This document shows, piece after piece, positions 25,444 through 37,193 of a stretch of 64,000 nucleotides of DNA. The notes under the pieces were generated by a model, which was not told the origin of the DNA, ran no database searches, and was given only the letters and a program-made list of their open reading frames with translations. The stretch spans positions 3,002,228 through 3,066,227 of the forward strand of contig NW_024468914.1 of NCBI RefSeq assembly GCF_011745365.1. The letters run 5' to 3'. The position numbers and the translations under genes are program-made. Source of the DNA: Cryphonectria parasitica EP155. Its lineage: Eukaryota; Ascomycota; Sordariomycetes; Diaporthales; Cryphonectriaceae. Each line of letters opens with the position of its first letter. The stretch's first letter is position 1.

Positions 25444-25944
25444 TGCACATCTTCATCCTCTTCTCAGTCTTCTACATCTGGCGCCCAACACCATTCTGAT
25501 AATGCTCTCTCTTGTAGAACGACGGTAAGTGTAGATGAGCTAGTTAAAAAAGCTGTTCGTCAGAGACTAGCTCAGGAGAAGCCATTGGAATTTATTCCAT
25601 GGAAATTTGATGAGCAATAGCCGCAATCCTATTACCTGTAGGACGTGGACGACGAAATCGGCAACCCATCAAGCCGTCACATACAGAGAGCCTTTCAAGC
25701 GCTATCACAGCAGGCAACTTCAGTTTTAATCCGACTATTCAACGCCAATCTGCACTCAGAATATAGCCTCAAGAATGCATGCCTCGAGGTAGACGATTGA
25801 GAGAGCGGTGAGAACAGATTTACGCGGAATTAGCAGGCGCTGCCGGCATTGCGAGAACGTTTTGGGTGCTCAAGTATAGACGAGGCATATTTCTATGACA
25901 GCGGGATCAAGTTGCATGGCTTCAAAAATTTTAGGACATCGAGG
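25444..25944 (+). pseudogene. Interrupted coding frame, unrecognised protein
   Basis: One reading frame runs 167 codons with protein-like composition but is broken by stops at 25618 (TAG), 25639 (TAG), 25798 (TGA) and 25831 (TAG). Between stops it reads SVDELVKKAVRQRLAQEKPL, SSRHIQRAFQALSQQA, VLIRLFNANLHSEY and FGCSSIDEAYFYDSGIKLHG. Two readings are possible. The stops may be C-to-T mutations of CAG/CAA/CGA codons, as repeat-induced point mutation makes. Alternatively the stops lie in introns 25525-25641 (GTAAGT...TGTAG, 117 nt) and 25789-25833 (45 nt), both multiples of three. No family recognised. Confidence 0.35.
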
Positions 25945-26399
25945 TGAGCGAAGAGAAGCAGAGGCAAAAGGAGGCTCTGCTCAAACCTTGCTTCTGAGAA
26001 GGCTTGATGCACGGACCGCTTAGGTATCAGAGCCATCTTCAGCCTCGTGAACAACACATATTTGTAGACAGGAGATCTACTCATTGGACAAGCGTCACAA
26101 GTGGTACATAGTAGGAAGCAGTAGAAAGACTACAATTCGCCCGAGTCTCAAATCACAGAGCAGCTCTGCCAAATGATCAGTCTTGTGAATTGTCTTGACC
26201 TCGTAGCTGAGCACTGCACGCTCGTTCATTTTTGGATAGCCAGGGGATGCTTGACAATCATATCTCTTGATAGCATTCGACCTGGCACCGCACAAGAAAT
26301 GAACTAAAGCAATAGTGGAAGCAGAAATGAGCGATCAAATGACGTGCTGGAGGTTGGGGGAAGGGGGCAGAAAGGAAAAGGCCAGAAATGGTGAAGATA

Positions 26400-26630
26400 T
26401 CATTTACGTGCTTGATCATCGCTGAGATGACATGCATCATCCTCATTTACAATAGCCCTCGGAGCACTGAATTCCCTGGCAAGGTTCTTTTCCTTATTGA
26501 ACTCGTCGCTTCGCTCCGCAACGGCGCGGCGGAGTCTGATACGGATATTGAGAAAAGCAACCACGATAGATCTTACAATCATATGGAGGAACATAGCAAC
26601 TACCCCCCCCCCCAAAAGTATCATCAACAT
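26400..26630 (-). CDS. Possible small membrane protein (76 aa) or fragment
   Basis: An ATG-initiated frame encodes a hydrophobic N-terminal half (MLMILLGGGVVAMFLHMIV, then SIVVAFLNI), a basic stretch (RIRLRRAV) and a charged acidic tail ending DDQARK. This order fits a single-pass membrane protein. A run of ten G in codons 6-9 makes the frame slippage-prone. It might be one exon of a larger gene, since a GTAAAT follows the last codons. Unsupported by any recognised family. Confidence 0.22.
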   Translation of the reverse strand: MLMILLGGGVVAMFLHMIVRSIVVAFLNIRIRLRRAVAERSDEFNKEKNLAREFSAPRAIVNEDDACHLSDDQARK

Positions 26631-26671
26631 ACATTCGAACACTCCCCGTCCACTGAGCAACTCCGAGACAC

Positions 26672-26929
26672 ATGTACCACCCAGTCACCCATCAAAGTTA
26701 TATTATTGTAACGGGGGACCATACAAATGCAAGATCTCGGGCTATATACATAACAATCTCAAGGATAGATGCTTTCATGCTCAAAAACTATCCCACCTAT
26801 TGGGACTACGCCCAGTATAGGTCAGACGAGACAAAAGAAATAGTTACCCAATTACTTAAATATCTAGGTGTAAACATACACTTGATCTATAAAGCATACT
26901 ATTGCAAGGCCTTGACATCTTTTCAATGA
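26672..26929 (+). other. Unassigned open frame
   Basis: Eighty-five codons from an ATG, with a mixed, non-repetitive composition toward the end (YPTYWDYAQYRSDETKEIV). It could be a terminal exon of an unrecognised or decayed gene on the plus strand. No splice partner upstream is convincing. Confidence 0.15.
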
Positions 26930-27000
26930 GGAATGGAGATGAAACATTTGTGTTGTTCTAAACATGGAGCTAGAGCTCTTGGAACATGATAAAACGAAGC

Positions 27001-28210
27001 CAGACCTGGGACAACACTGGAAAGGGCATCACTTGCTTCAACCCTGGTATGATGATCCTCAAAAACATGCTGAAAGTTATCCAAAAGAAAGTGTATCAGA
27101 TGGATGAAGAAGCCAGAGTGATTGGCTTAGGTTGAAAAAGTAAATCAACGGCATGCAGCCCGTGGGGAAATGATTGGCGCGGAGAGGCCTAAAGAGGGAC
27201 ATGTCATGTGTGTGTGTGTGTGTGTGTGAAGAAGATGCAACCTGGAAAAGTCACCTGCATCTGCAGCGAGATCTGTAGAGGGGAAGAAAAGGTGAGCCAG
27301 GCATATGACAGCCAGGACCACGTGTCTCTGTTTGTGTCAGTCTACAGGGTTGGCAGGCCAGAGTCTCAGATTAGCGACCTGCTGCTTGCACTTGATGCTT
27401 TCAGTGCTTGAGTTGTTTTTTGCCAGGATGCGGGACCCGAGACAGTGCACTGGGGATTGGAGAAAGTGCCCCGCCAAAGAAGGAACTTAGGGCCCTCAGG
27501 TGCCCCCTCCCCTGACCTACCCCCCTATGCACGGAAGGCAATCCCTGCTATCTCTCTCTTATCGACTGCTGCAACAGTTAGATCAGATTTGCATGCAGCA
27601 GCACAGTTGGTGTTTCGTACAGGTCCAGACCAATAATGACCATGCCAGGACCGGATGAATGCACACCTCACACAGCCAAACCCACCTGATCTGCTCTGGA
27701 TACACTGCTGTGCTACTACCTAAGTACTTTGTGTACGTGCGCAGAGCCTCTCTACTCTGCTTCCAAGGGTCCAAGCAACAACATCACCGCCTTTCTCCTA
27801 GAAAATCTCCGCCGACCTACTCAGGTTTTCCTCTAGACAATCCTGTTCATCAATCATTTCGCTTGGTCAGCTCTCCTGTGACAGGACCAAGACAAGAAAA
27901 TCGAACCTTGCGCGACCTTGTATCATCCCTACCCCTTTCAACTTGGACTTCAAACTCTAGGACATCATTCTCTAGGTTTCTCTTCCTCTCTCCCTCCGAC
28001 TCGATACGATCTGACACACCCTCGCACTCAACCCATCTTGTCGCCGCCTTGACCACAACTCTTCCTCTTCTTTCTTACCCTGGGACACTGTTTCCTCCTT
28101 TTTCTTCTTCTTTGTATTGAGCATACAGGTTTCCTTCAATTCACGTCGAGACTCCCTATCATCTCAACCCCGGGCATTCCAGCCCATCACCGACCCACCC
28201 ACCAGCAATT
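27001..28210. other. Upstream region of the oxysterol-binding protein gene
   Basis: No convincing gene. It contains a TG microsatellite (27207-27228) and a pyrimidine-rich leader just before 28211. A 153-codon frame from an ATG at 27659 to 28120 lacks family features and would be an upstream ORF if transcribed. Confidence 0.5.
27207..27228. repeat. (TG)11 microsatellite
   Basis: Eleven uninterrupted TG units, intergenic. Confidence 0.9.
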
Positions 28211-29979
28211 ATGTCAAACTCAACTTCGACACCGCCTCTGACAACAGATGCTGGACCTGAGGAGCATCATAGCGATAGTTCTAAGCTGCGCATCTTTATA
28301 GGCATCCTTAAAAAGTCTGTATCCAACATCTTCTTTGTCGTCCTTGCCCTCTTATCTGACAGGACTGTCACCGCCCATCGAGCGCGCGCCGGTATACTGA
28401 CCCCCCCTCTCTCTCCGCTGCCAGGTTCATCGGTGTCGCCGATCTCGCTTCCGTCCGCTTCTCTCTGCCCTCTCAGCTGCTCGAACCTACCCCCAACCTC
28501 GAATACTGGAATTACCTCGACGCCCCCAATGCTTTCGTAGCCATTGGCACCTCGGACGATCCCCTCGATCGCATGCTGGAAGTCCTACGCTTTTGGTTCA
28601 CCAAGGACCTCAAATATGCAAAGGGAAAACCATGCAAGCCCTACAATTCCTGCCTGGGCGAGTTCTTCAGGGTATGAGACAGGAACCCCCCACCCCCCCC
28701 CCCCGGCAGCGCAAGACAGAAAGATTGGATAGCTAGGAAAGCAAAAAGCGCTGACGTATGTGTGTGCGCGCCCTTGTTCGCCCTTCAGTGCAACTGGGAC
28801 ACCGAAGACAGTGCGCCGAGGATTAGCACCAGAGACCTTGTGGCCGGCGGTAGTAGTGGTCCCGCGAGCGGTGCCTCCAGCGTCAAGTCCGGCAGGAATG
28901 CTATACCCGCTGGGCTCGGCTCCGGCGACTCGAGGGCCGCGTCCACCCTCTCCGTCCCGCAGACGGCCAAGAACCCGACCTCCTCGCCCGTGCGCGTGTC
29001 GTATTTGACCGAGCAGACCTCCCACCACCCGCCCGTCAGCGCCTTCTGGGTCGACTGCCCCGACAAGGGTCTCTACGCCCGCGGCTTTGATCAGATCAGC
29101 GCCAAGTTCACCGGCACGTCCATCAAGGTCAGCCCTGGCGAGCACAACCTGGGCATTTTCATTACCCTTGAGAGGCGCGACAACGAGACGTACCAGCTGA
29201 AGCACCCCGCCGCGCACCTGGGCGGCCTCTTCCGTGGTGCCCTCAGCGTGAGCGTCGGTGACATGGCCTACATCACTTGCCCCCAGACGAAGCTCAAGGC
29301 GATCCTGAACTACTACGACGAGGGATGGCTGAGGGGTTCCACCAACAAGATGGAAGGGGTCGTCTTCAGATATGATCCTGAGAACGACGACAAGACCAAG
29401 ATCAAAGATGTTCCGGACCAAGACGTTTTGGTGCGGCTGAGCGGCGCCTGGAAAGACAAGATCCAGTTCACAATGGGACCGAAGCCATTTGTGAGTTTTT
29501 TTCTTCTGATTTGTTTTTTATATGTCTTGCGCGCACGCGCGCTCTCTACCGCCTAATTTGCGCCAAAACCCTACCAGGGCCTAAGTAAACTATTCGCTAA
29601 CGACAAGAACCTACAGGACTCCCAACCACAAGAGAAGCGCACCACGATCATCGACATTGGGCCGCTCAGCGTTGCTCCCAAGTCTCTCCCACCCATGGAG
29701 AAGCAGCTGCCGCACGAGTCGCTGAAACTCTGGAGCGGTGTCACCGATGCCATCATGGCCAAGCAATTCTCCAAGGCCACGACCATCAAGCAGGAACTCG
29801 AGGAAGCTCAGCGGGAAAAGGCCAGGGAGAGGGAGAGGACCGGCTCCGAGTTCAAGCCCGCCTTCTTCGGACAGGTCACCGGCAACGGTGGAAAGCCCGA
29901 TCTGACGGAAAAGGGCCAGGAAGTGCTGCGACGGGCGCAGAAGGGTGACTGGAATATGGAAGGAGTCCTCACCTCATAG
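28211..29979 (+). CDS. Oxysterol-binding protein homologue (short ORP/Osh type)
   Basis: Exons 28211-28314, 28425-28671, 28789-29490 and 29617-29979 give 471 aa. The product is a lipid-transfer protein moving sterols or phospholipids between membranes at contact sites. The OSBP signature EQTSHHPPVSAFW is at about residues 192-204. Upstream are the conserved lid and tunnel segments (KFIGVADLASVRFSLPSQLL, YNSCLGEFFRCNW). Downstream come GLFRGALSVSVGDMAYITCP and the C-terminal LPPMEKQLPHESLKLWSGVT block. There is no PH domain, ankyrin repeat or FFAT motif, so it is a short ORP like yeast Osh4/6/7 in size. A Ser/Gly-rich insert of about 60 residues separates CNW from the signature. The first donor is GTCTGT, weaker than its neighbours. 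The last intron ends GCTAAC...CTACAG, although an earlier in-frame acceptor at about 29578 is possible. Confidence 0.93.
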
Positions 29980-31069
29980 AGGGGATGGAGGATTCGTGCG
30001 GCGGACGTGGTATGCAGGCACATTTTCATCCGGCCAAAGACATTTTACTCACTGTTTCTTGGTGAATGAATGCCTTTCTCCCCTGCCTTCTTTTGTTCTT
30101 TCCTTTGGGTCATTCGTCATCTGATTGATGAGAGGCGAGCTTTTCCCCGGTAGTGCACCGGCTCACTCTTTTAGAATATGCATAGCTCTGGTTAGGGGTG
30201 GGGACGGTACGCCTTTTTCTCGTTTTTGGTTTTTCTTTCTATTTCTTCAAACATATACAGCAGACATCAGATATTTCGTTGTCACCATGGGGAAAAGGGA
30301 AGGGTGGTTGGGAGGATAGGGAGGGGATGAGGATTTTCCGGCCTCGCTGGACAGTCATGCTTGGTAGATAAGTACACTTGCAGGTTAGGCACAGACGCCT
30401 ACACGCCCCAACACGCACACGTACAGGCAACGCATTACATTACTTCAGAGAGAAGAGGAAGAGAGAGAGAACGAGAAACACATACATACACATGGGCGTT
30501 TCGGCTTAGAAAGAGGATAGGCTAAATCACAACAGCACCGACATATCAGTGAGCACATTGATCATGTTTCAAGATACTAAGCGCACTGATAGGCTTCATG
30601 CCATGGAAACTTTACTCAACAGCAAGATAGAGAGACGGCGATTGACAAGGGGAGAGGAATGGGAAAGGGGGTTTGACAGGCAGGTAGGAGCCTTTACTTT
30701 AGAACGTCAAGAGATCCTAATACAACTCACTATGTCACGAACTGCATTTCTTCAAGAGTGAATATTTTTGTAGCTATCTACCCGATAGTCTATGCCTGCT
30801 GCTTCTCTTTTCTCTCTCTCTTTTCTCCTTCTGTTCCGCCCCAGGGCCTTTACTCTACCAGCAGAATACCCTTAATTCTAATGTCCGGTCAGTACAGATG
30901 CCCAATGCCTGTCCAAAATAAAAACAATCAAAAAACAACACCCCGAAAACGTTTTCTTTTTTGTAGGCCCCAATGTCCTTTCTTTGTTCCCCTAGTCGCT
31001 CATAGGCCCATTTGTACACAAGGAGTCTTTACGAGCTATGTGGTTTTCCTAGTAAGAGTGAGATGGACT
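29980..31069. other. Convergent 3' flanks of the ORP and eIF2A genes
   Basis: About 1.1 kb between stop codons on opposite strands. There are T-rich and GA-rich tracts and no believable gene. Confidence 0.6.
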
Positions 31070-33346
31070 TTACTGTCCCTTTTGCATCTCAGCTTCCAGC
31101 TTGTCAATATCCTTGAGGACGCCGTCCTTGCTCGCGATCTTGTTGAGTTGAGTGACCTCAAGGCTCTTGGCTCCCTCCTGCTTCAAGCGAAACTCGAGAT
31201 CCTCTATGGCGCGAAGCTTCTTCTGGAGCGACCTCATCTTCTTGGCATTGGCGCTTTGGGCCGGGTTGGCTGCCGGGGTCTCTCCTGTCTGTGCTGGGGC
31301 AGCTTGTGCTTGCTGGACTGTCTCCTGGGGTGGTGCTGCTTGGCCGGACGGCGTTTGGTCTCGGCTGTTCTGAGCAAAACCGCGACCGCCACGTTGGCCT
31401 TGACCAGGTCGGCGGGAATGACTTCTGGAGTGGTTGTTGTTGTTATTGTTGTTCTGGTGACCACCACGACGATCGCGGTGGCCGTCTTCGCCACCGGATC
31501 CGCTCCCGTAGCCCTGAGGCGGGGGAGCCAACCCGCTCTCATTGCTGTTGTGATTGTTGTTGTTACCTGGTGCCTGGCCCTCGACATCTTTCGCCTTCTT
31601 GTTCCCGCGCTTCTTCTTGTTCTTCAGCGCCGTCTTGGACAGGTTTTCATCGCCGGCGGCCTCAGCACCGGGGACCGATGGACGAAGTGTGTTTTCAGAA
31701 AGCTCGGCCCCAGGAACTTGGCGGCGCGCCCGGCCAAATCCATTGAGGGCAGGGGCAGGCCCGCCGTTGCTCATCACGTGCGCGGCGCCGCCCTCGTCCT
31801 CGCGCTTGAAATGGAGCGGCGTCATGCTTCCTCGAGCACCAGGCGGTCGGTACGCCCCGACGGGCTTAGAAGGAGTCTTGACAGTGCTGAGGTATGTCTT
31901 GGCGGACTCGTGGGGCTCAGGCTCGGCCAGTGGGTCGACGGTCTTCGGCAGCTGGTCGGCCGGCACTGGGCGCCAAGTGATGTTGTACAATTCATCCATG
32001 TCCTGGTTGTACATGATGCGCCCGCCCACGTGCCAAAGCTTGACACCATTGTCGACGCGCAGCCGCGGCGACGTCGTTGCTGTCATGATGTACGTGCTGT
32101 CAGGGCTCCACTGGCACACGCTCGGGTTCCCACTCTCGATGGTGCAGACCTTGCGGTAGTCCTTGGAGAGGTCGTACACATCGATCTGACCGGCCAAGTT
32201 TCCAAAGCCGGCGACAAGCACGAAACGACCAGTAGGCGAGAAGGTGATGGTGTTCCGAGGACCGAGAGGGAAGGACCGCTGTGCGACGGCTCGGTGGTTG
32301 AAAACAGTTGTCTTGGCAGGCATATAGCCGTAGACGACGCCAAACTCTCTGCCAGTGGGAGACCACGACACGTCGTGAATTGGACCCTCCTTGTCCAAGG
32401 TGATACGAGCATCGAAGTCTCCATTGGCACTCAGCATGTACAGTGTCGTCTCTCCGTAATAGCTCTTGTTGGACTTGTCGACGTCTGTCTGAGCCAACAC
32501 GATCAGGCTTGAGCCCTGGAGGTTCCACTTCAGCTGGACCTTGTCACCCTTGAAGAAGGTCTTTTGAGAGATGGGGCTTGCGAACTGGGGCACGTTGAAG
32601 ACTTTGACAGTAGCAGGTTGTCCCTACGGTACTCTAACGTTAGCACTGGCCCAAACCAAGAGTTGGAGTGGACAGACTGCCAGGGAAGGTTTTGATGGTT
32701 CAGGACTTACCTTTCTCTCGGGCACGAAGACTGCCACGTTGTGGGAGGATCCTGCTGCGAGCGCAAAGCCCGACACGCCCTCGACTCTCAACTTGTTCCA
32801 GACCGTCTTGAGGTCATGACTCTGGTAGAACTGGACCTCGTTGGTCACGAGACGAGCACAGAATTGCTCATCAGCTGTGTACTGCAGATTCCACTCGTTC
32901 TGCGACTTTTGCACAAACTGTCCCAAGGGCGCCTTAGCTGTTCCCTCGGGGAGATCCTCAATAATACGCCAAATCTTCAGATTCTTTGTGGCATCGCCAG
33001 CCTCGTCCTTGGACGGGCGTTCCAGGGTGGTGAGGAAGGTTCCCAAGGGGGAAAAACCCAGCTCGTTGACCAGAGCCAAGCCAGGCAGCGAGGTCACCAC
33101 GTTGCCAGTAGTGGCGTCAATAACGCTCACGCCATCATTAGAGGCCCAGGCGAAGTATCGGCCACACGGAGAGTACACACAGCACCGGGAGTTCCCTTCG
33201 TACTTGTCAAACCCAGGGACTGGAGAGTAAGGCGCAGGCTCTCCAGCGGTTGGAGCAGGAGAGGCGGAAGCCTTGTCAAGCCAGCCGGCATTGAAAAGAC
33301 CGACAGCCTTTTGGGTTCGGTAGGCAAACTGCAGCAGATTGGCCAT
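31070..33346 (-). CDS. Eukaryotic translation initiation factor 2A (eIF2A)
   Basis: Exons 33346-32711 and 32623-31070 (intron 87 nt, GTAAGT...CGTAG) give 729 aa. eIF2A is a cytoplasmic WD-type beta-propeller factor that can deliver initiator Met-tRNA independently of eIF2. The propeller fills roughly residues 1-430: SPCGRYFAWASNDGVSVIDA, WNLQYTADEQFCARLVTNEV, HDVSWSPTGREFGVVYGYMP, NTITFSPTGRFVLVAGFGNL and CQWSPDSTYIMTATTSPRLR. A low-complexity Asn/Gly/Arg-rich stretch with a seven-Asn run follows. The C-terminus has the eIF2A helical tail (MRSLQKKLRAIEDLEFRLKQ). A 584-codon frame lies antisense to it, which I treat as a shadow. Upstream sequence holds short frames without ATG starts. Confidence 0.96.
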
Positions 33347-36300
33347 GACTAGTCAAAGTCACAGAGAATTGTTGGTGCAGGATGAGGAGGTGGGTGGGGA
33401 TGGAATTTCGTTCGTTTCGACTGGTTTCGGGGGGCGGCGGTGAGCAATCCTTGTTGACCGGCTCTTGTGCTGTTCTTGCGTATTGTTGCCTTGCAAAGCT
33501 TGACTGAAACAAGGCACAGATTGTTTACACGAGTCCACACGTGGAAAACTTCGCCAGTCTGTTCCGAGTTGTCAAGAAAGATGCTGCTGCCAGGGGGGGA
33601 AAGGTAGCGCGGCCCAATGCTCTGCAAGTTCGGGCAAGCTTTGTATTTGGAAAGGTCGACAGGTCCGTGATGCCTCGCAGCGAAGAATGCTGCGCTTTGA
33701 GCTGACTGGACACGACAGGTCGAGTACGTTCTCTTCACTTGTATGCAGAGTGAAGAGGACAGTCGCGTGACGGGGGAAGATGGCGTAGGCGTCCTTCTGC
33801 AGGCAGTCTCGCTTCGATCTCAGTGTTCAAAGTTGAAGGTGCGCAGGGCGGTCGAGACGTCGCAGAAACCCGGTCGAATCTGATATACGAGACTTGGCAG
33901 GTCGAAAGAGATTCGGAAGGAAAGGTTCTTGCGTATCCTGTATACTAGAAAGCCGTCGCCAAAAGACGTTGGGACAGGACGATGCAAAGGTTGAGGTGAT
34001 GACAAGGGCTGACCCGCCGCACAGGAGCAGAAGGGGGGAGACAATGGAAAAACCAGGTGAAAGAAGAAGAAGACGGGGAGAGGAGGAGGGAGAGTTGCTA
34101 AAAGAAGCACCCGCGAAGGGAAGAATTGGCGTTGCGCGGTGTGTGTGTATGGTGGACCGGTGGGCTGAAGAAAAAAGGAAAAGAAGAAGAAAAGAAGGGG
34201 AGAGAAAGTCGCCAAAAAAAAAAAAAAAAAGGTCATAGCCGTGCGTCGTTGTTGTTTTGGCCCTGTCCTAAATTTTCCAACCCAGTCAGCAGCGTCACAG
34301 TCAGGCTCAAATCAAGCGTCGAGAAATCTAACTAGGCCCTTCTAGCAGGCCTAGCCTAGGCTTGGCTCCAGTTGTCAGCCAGCGCGGCCCTAGGTGCTAG
34401 GGAGGTCCGTCCTCAGGAGGGCACACAGGAGCGGTGGGGCTGCATGTTAGTGTGTTAGGTACAGTGTCAGTGTAGCCTATGGGCGACCCCAAGGCCTGCT
34501 AACAGTTCCTAAAGTCGCTCCTGGAGCTCACCAGAGATGTCCCCTAGTCTGGATGAAGCCTAGCTGCTGAGATGATTGCCGGACTCTACGCCTCTCAGTG
34601 GCTCTAGACTGTCCCAGCTCGGCCCTATCCGACCTTGGGACTCAGCCCTCCCATGACCCACCAGCCCTGAGGCTCTGCATACTATTCTCCAATGCATCTT
34701 AGCGATTTACATATCCAACTTGAATGAATTGATCACAACTAAAATGACCGTAGGTCCTTGGGTGATATCCTGTCTTGCCTTGGTCTGTCTCGTACATAGA
34801 ATCTCCTGTTTCACTGGTGCACTGCACCATCCTTTACGTTGACCGCGCAGATAGATAGATGCTTCTCAATGCAGGCTCGAGACCTTGAACAGTCCTTACA
34901 TGAGCCAGTCCATACAGGCAGACAGACGTCCGACAAGTAAGCAGTCCTGCCCCCAAGCGCAATCTCCCCCACCGCCCATATTTTAGGGATTTTGACACAA
35001 CACTTGACACGCTCGTTCAAGACTTGAAAAACTGCCCCATGCCTGTGCAGGACTCTGGCGAAGCAGACGAACACTCTCGTTTGAAGATGGTTGGATCTGT
35101 CGGGCCTCATCATATCTACCATAACGTTATTCAGGTATGCACGAGCAGTGTGATGTAGGTGCATTGGCCTACTAGGACGGGTGAACTGTATTCAGCTGGG
35201 CGGGGAGATGGGCATTACACATCCTCTTCAGCTATGAGAATATAATTCTCATTATATGTACCTGCGGAAATTAGTAGAATGAATGACCTTTTCTTTTGAT
35301 TCCAGGACTCTACTCCTACGATTTGGATGAACTGGGATGAGTGGAAAGCAAAGGCAAGGGGGCAGACAGCTAAGGTATTATCACTGCTTGCTCAAGTGAG
35401 TGGATCTCAATGAAAGACGTGGCGATCTAATGATTTAGCCAAGTGCTTGGACATCCCATGCTGTATCATAACATCTTTGTACAATTCCAGCACATATCTG
35501 CTCCACAGATTGACGAGAGCTGTATTTTTGTTGGGCAGTGTCCACTCTGCGACTGTGTGGAGATGATGACAGAAGTTCTAGGCCGAGGGATCTGATCAAA
35601 TATTGACATTTTGTCTCTAGAAAGCACCATATGCCCAGTTACCTCTCCGTATTTGTATAAGCCCTGGAAGTGAGAGACTCTGTTGTTTAGAGGTTTGCAG
35701 CTCTGTGAATCCCAGCAAACTATGCAAGTGTACATATATTTCAACAGATTAGTGGTCAAGTGCAAAATTGAATTCATTCCACTTGTCCAGGAAGCCAAGT
35801 CTCCCCCGCAGAATCGGAGTTGGGCAGATGGGACAAAAAAGATGGAGAAGGCTGACCGGGGGAGGTGCAGGCGGTGGAGTCCTTCTGGCCAGCCATTTGC
35901 AAGCACACGTGGACAACGTCCTAGACCGTGTACGGAAATCCTTCCTGAAACCTATTACTGCCTTGCAACGTTAGACACAACTACTCTCTTTTTCTTTTTC
36001 TTTCTTACACAAGAATCATGCATGTCTGGCCCCCCTCGCCACATCTTCGCCCTGATCTGACCCGAATCCAGACCGCATTTTGTACTTTCTGACAAGACAG
36101 AAATGATTACTGAGGACATTTGAGCCCTTTCTGATAATGCTGAACCCTTCCTTTCCTGTTGCAGACCTACGCTCGCCCCCTTGGTCGATGTCTGGCCTGT
36201 CTGCTTCGTACTGAACACTGCAAGTCACCTGCAGGGCCTTGGTCTGAGGCAGAACCTGCATTTCCCCAAGACTGGTTCCAAGATGATCTGCGAGATCAGG

Positions 36301-37193
36301 GACTGTCAACAAACCATTACTACTATGTAAGTACCAGCTAGGGCCCTCAGGCTGGTTGATATATTCTCTCCCGCTCACACGCTCACCTTTTGTCCTCCTC
36401 TCTGTCTTCCTCTCTGTCTCTGTCTCTGCGCCGAACCTTCATCATTAACAGTCAGTAAACAGCTTCGCCAGATAAAAGAGGTGGGAAGGGGCGCTCTGCA
36501 TCGGAGAGCGGGCATACTGGATCTCGGCCCAATTCGCGTCTTTGAGAAGAACGTATACACCGTGTAGACTAACCAGAAGTATGCTAAATTCCGCTGGGCC
36601 CCCAAAGGGAAGTCCTCCCCCCACACCTCCTTCATGTCCATTCCCCGGATTGGTACCCCGCAAAACTTCTTGCTTGGACCATTACCCCAGGCTATCAAGT
36701 CTCACCCACCATCAGGCTCCAGTTTGTGAGTGTTTATCTGTGTGTATGTGTGCGTGTGTGCAAGCCCAAGATGCATGATCGGCCTCTTCCCCGTGGCCGA
36801 AGGAGCGGGAACATGGGCTGCAGGACATGGGCTTCTGCATCCATCATGGGTGGCAGAGACTTGTAAGACAAGACTTGCAGCAGTAAGATGTCCCAGGTTT
36901 ATCGTATTGGTGTCTTCCTTCTGTCTCTGTACTCGGCTCTCATTGACCCGAAGACATTGACCCTTCTGAGTATCCTCTCCTGCCACTCATTGGCCCGACC
37001 TTTGCATGCTGCTTGCCCGAGCTCATACTGCCCTTTTTCTTATAATGTTACTGTACCTCCATCTTAAACGTGTGTGCTTGATTTTTATGTCCGATAGTTC
37101 CTCGACCATACCTGGCACTTTTTTGCGGTCCCTCTCCTGAATTCCCTCTACAATCAAGTGCTCGCAGCCTGATTCCTGAGAAAACACACAGTC
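33347..37193. other. 3.8-kb divergent intergenic region between eIF2A and the MFS gene
   Basis: It holds the eIF2A leader, with a possible leader intron acceptor (GACTAG) next to the ATG, then a GA-rich stretch with an A18 run near 34214. A CTAG-rich block lies at about 34330-34680. Several 70-150-codon frames at 34.8-36.9 kb lack recognisable features, and none has a convincing ATG/splice structure. Confidence 0.5.

Larger units (their letters stand above)
23000..27000. other. AT-richer 4-kb block with relic coding sequence
   Basis: By eye this block is AT-richer than both neighbours and lacks their polypyrimidine and GTAC-type repeats. It contains short interrupted frames on both strands (23.1-23.8, 25.4-25.9 and 26.4-26.9 kb) but no intact gene I can name. 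It resembles an accessory insert undergoing decay. I saw no terminal repeats, transposase or reverse-transcriptase motifs. Confidence 0.45.

Noticed and set aside
27659..28120. 153-codon ATG frame before the ORP gene
   Set aside because: Ser/Pro/Thr-rich without family features and ends 90 nt before the true start; at most an upstream ORF.
28363..28391. Extra 29-nt mini-exon in the ORP gene between two possible introns
   Set aside because: Including it shifts the frame away from the conserved KFIGVADL segment.
30758..32512. 584-codon plus-strand frame antisense to eIF2A
   Set aside because: It mirrors the eIF2A coding exon, has no domain features, and long antisense frames arise from GC-biased codon use.
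33349..33738. 129-codon frame in the eIF2A leader
   Set aside because: Opens with GTG, not ATG, and has no features; likely leader sequence.
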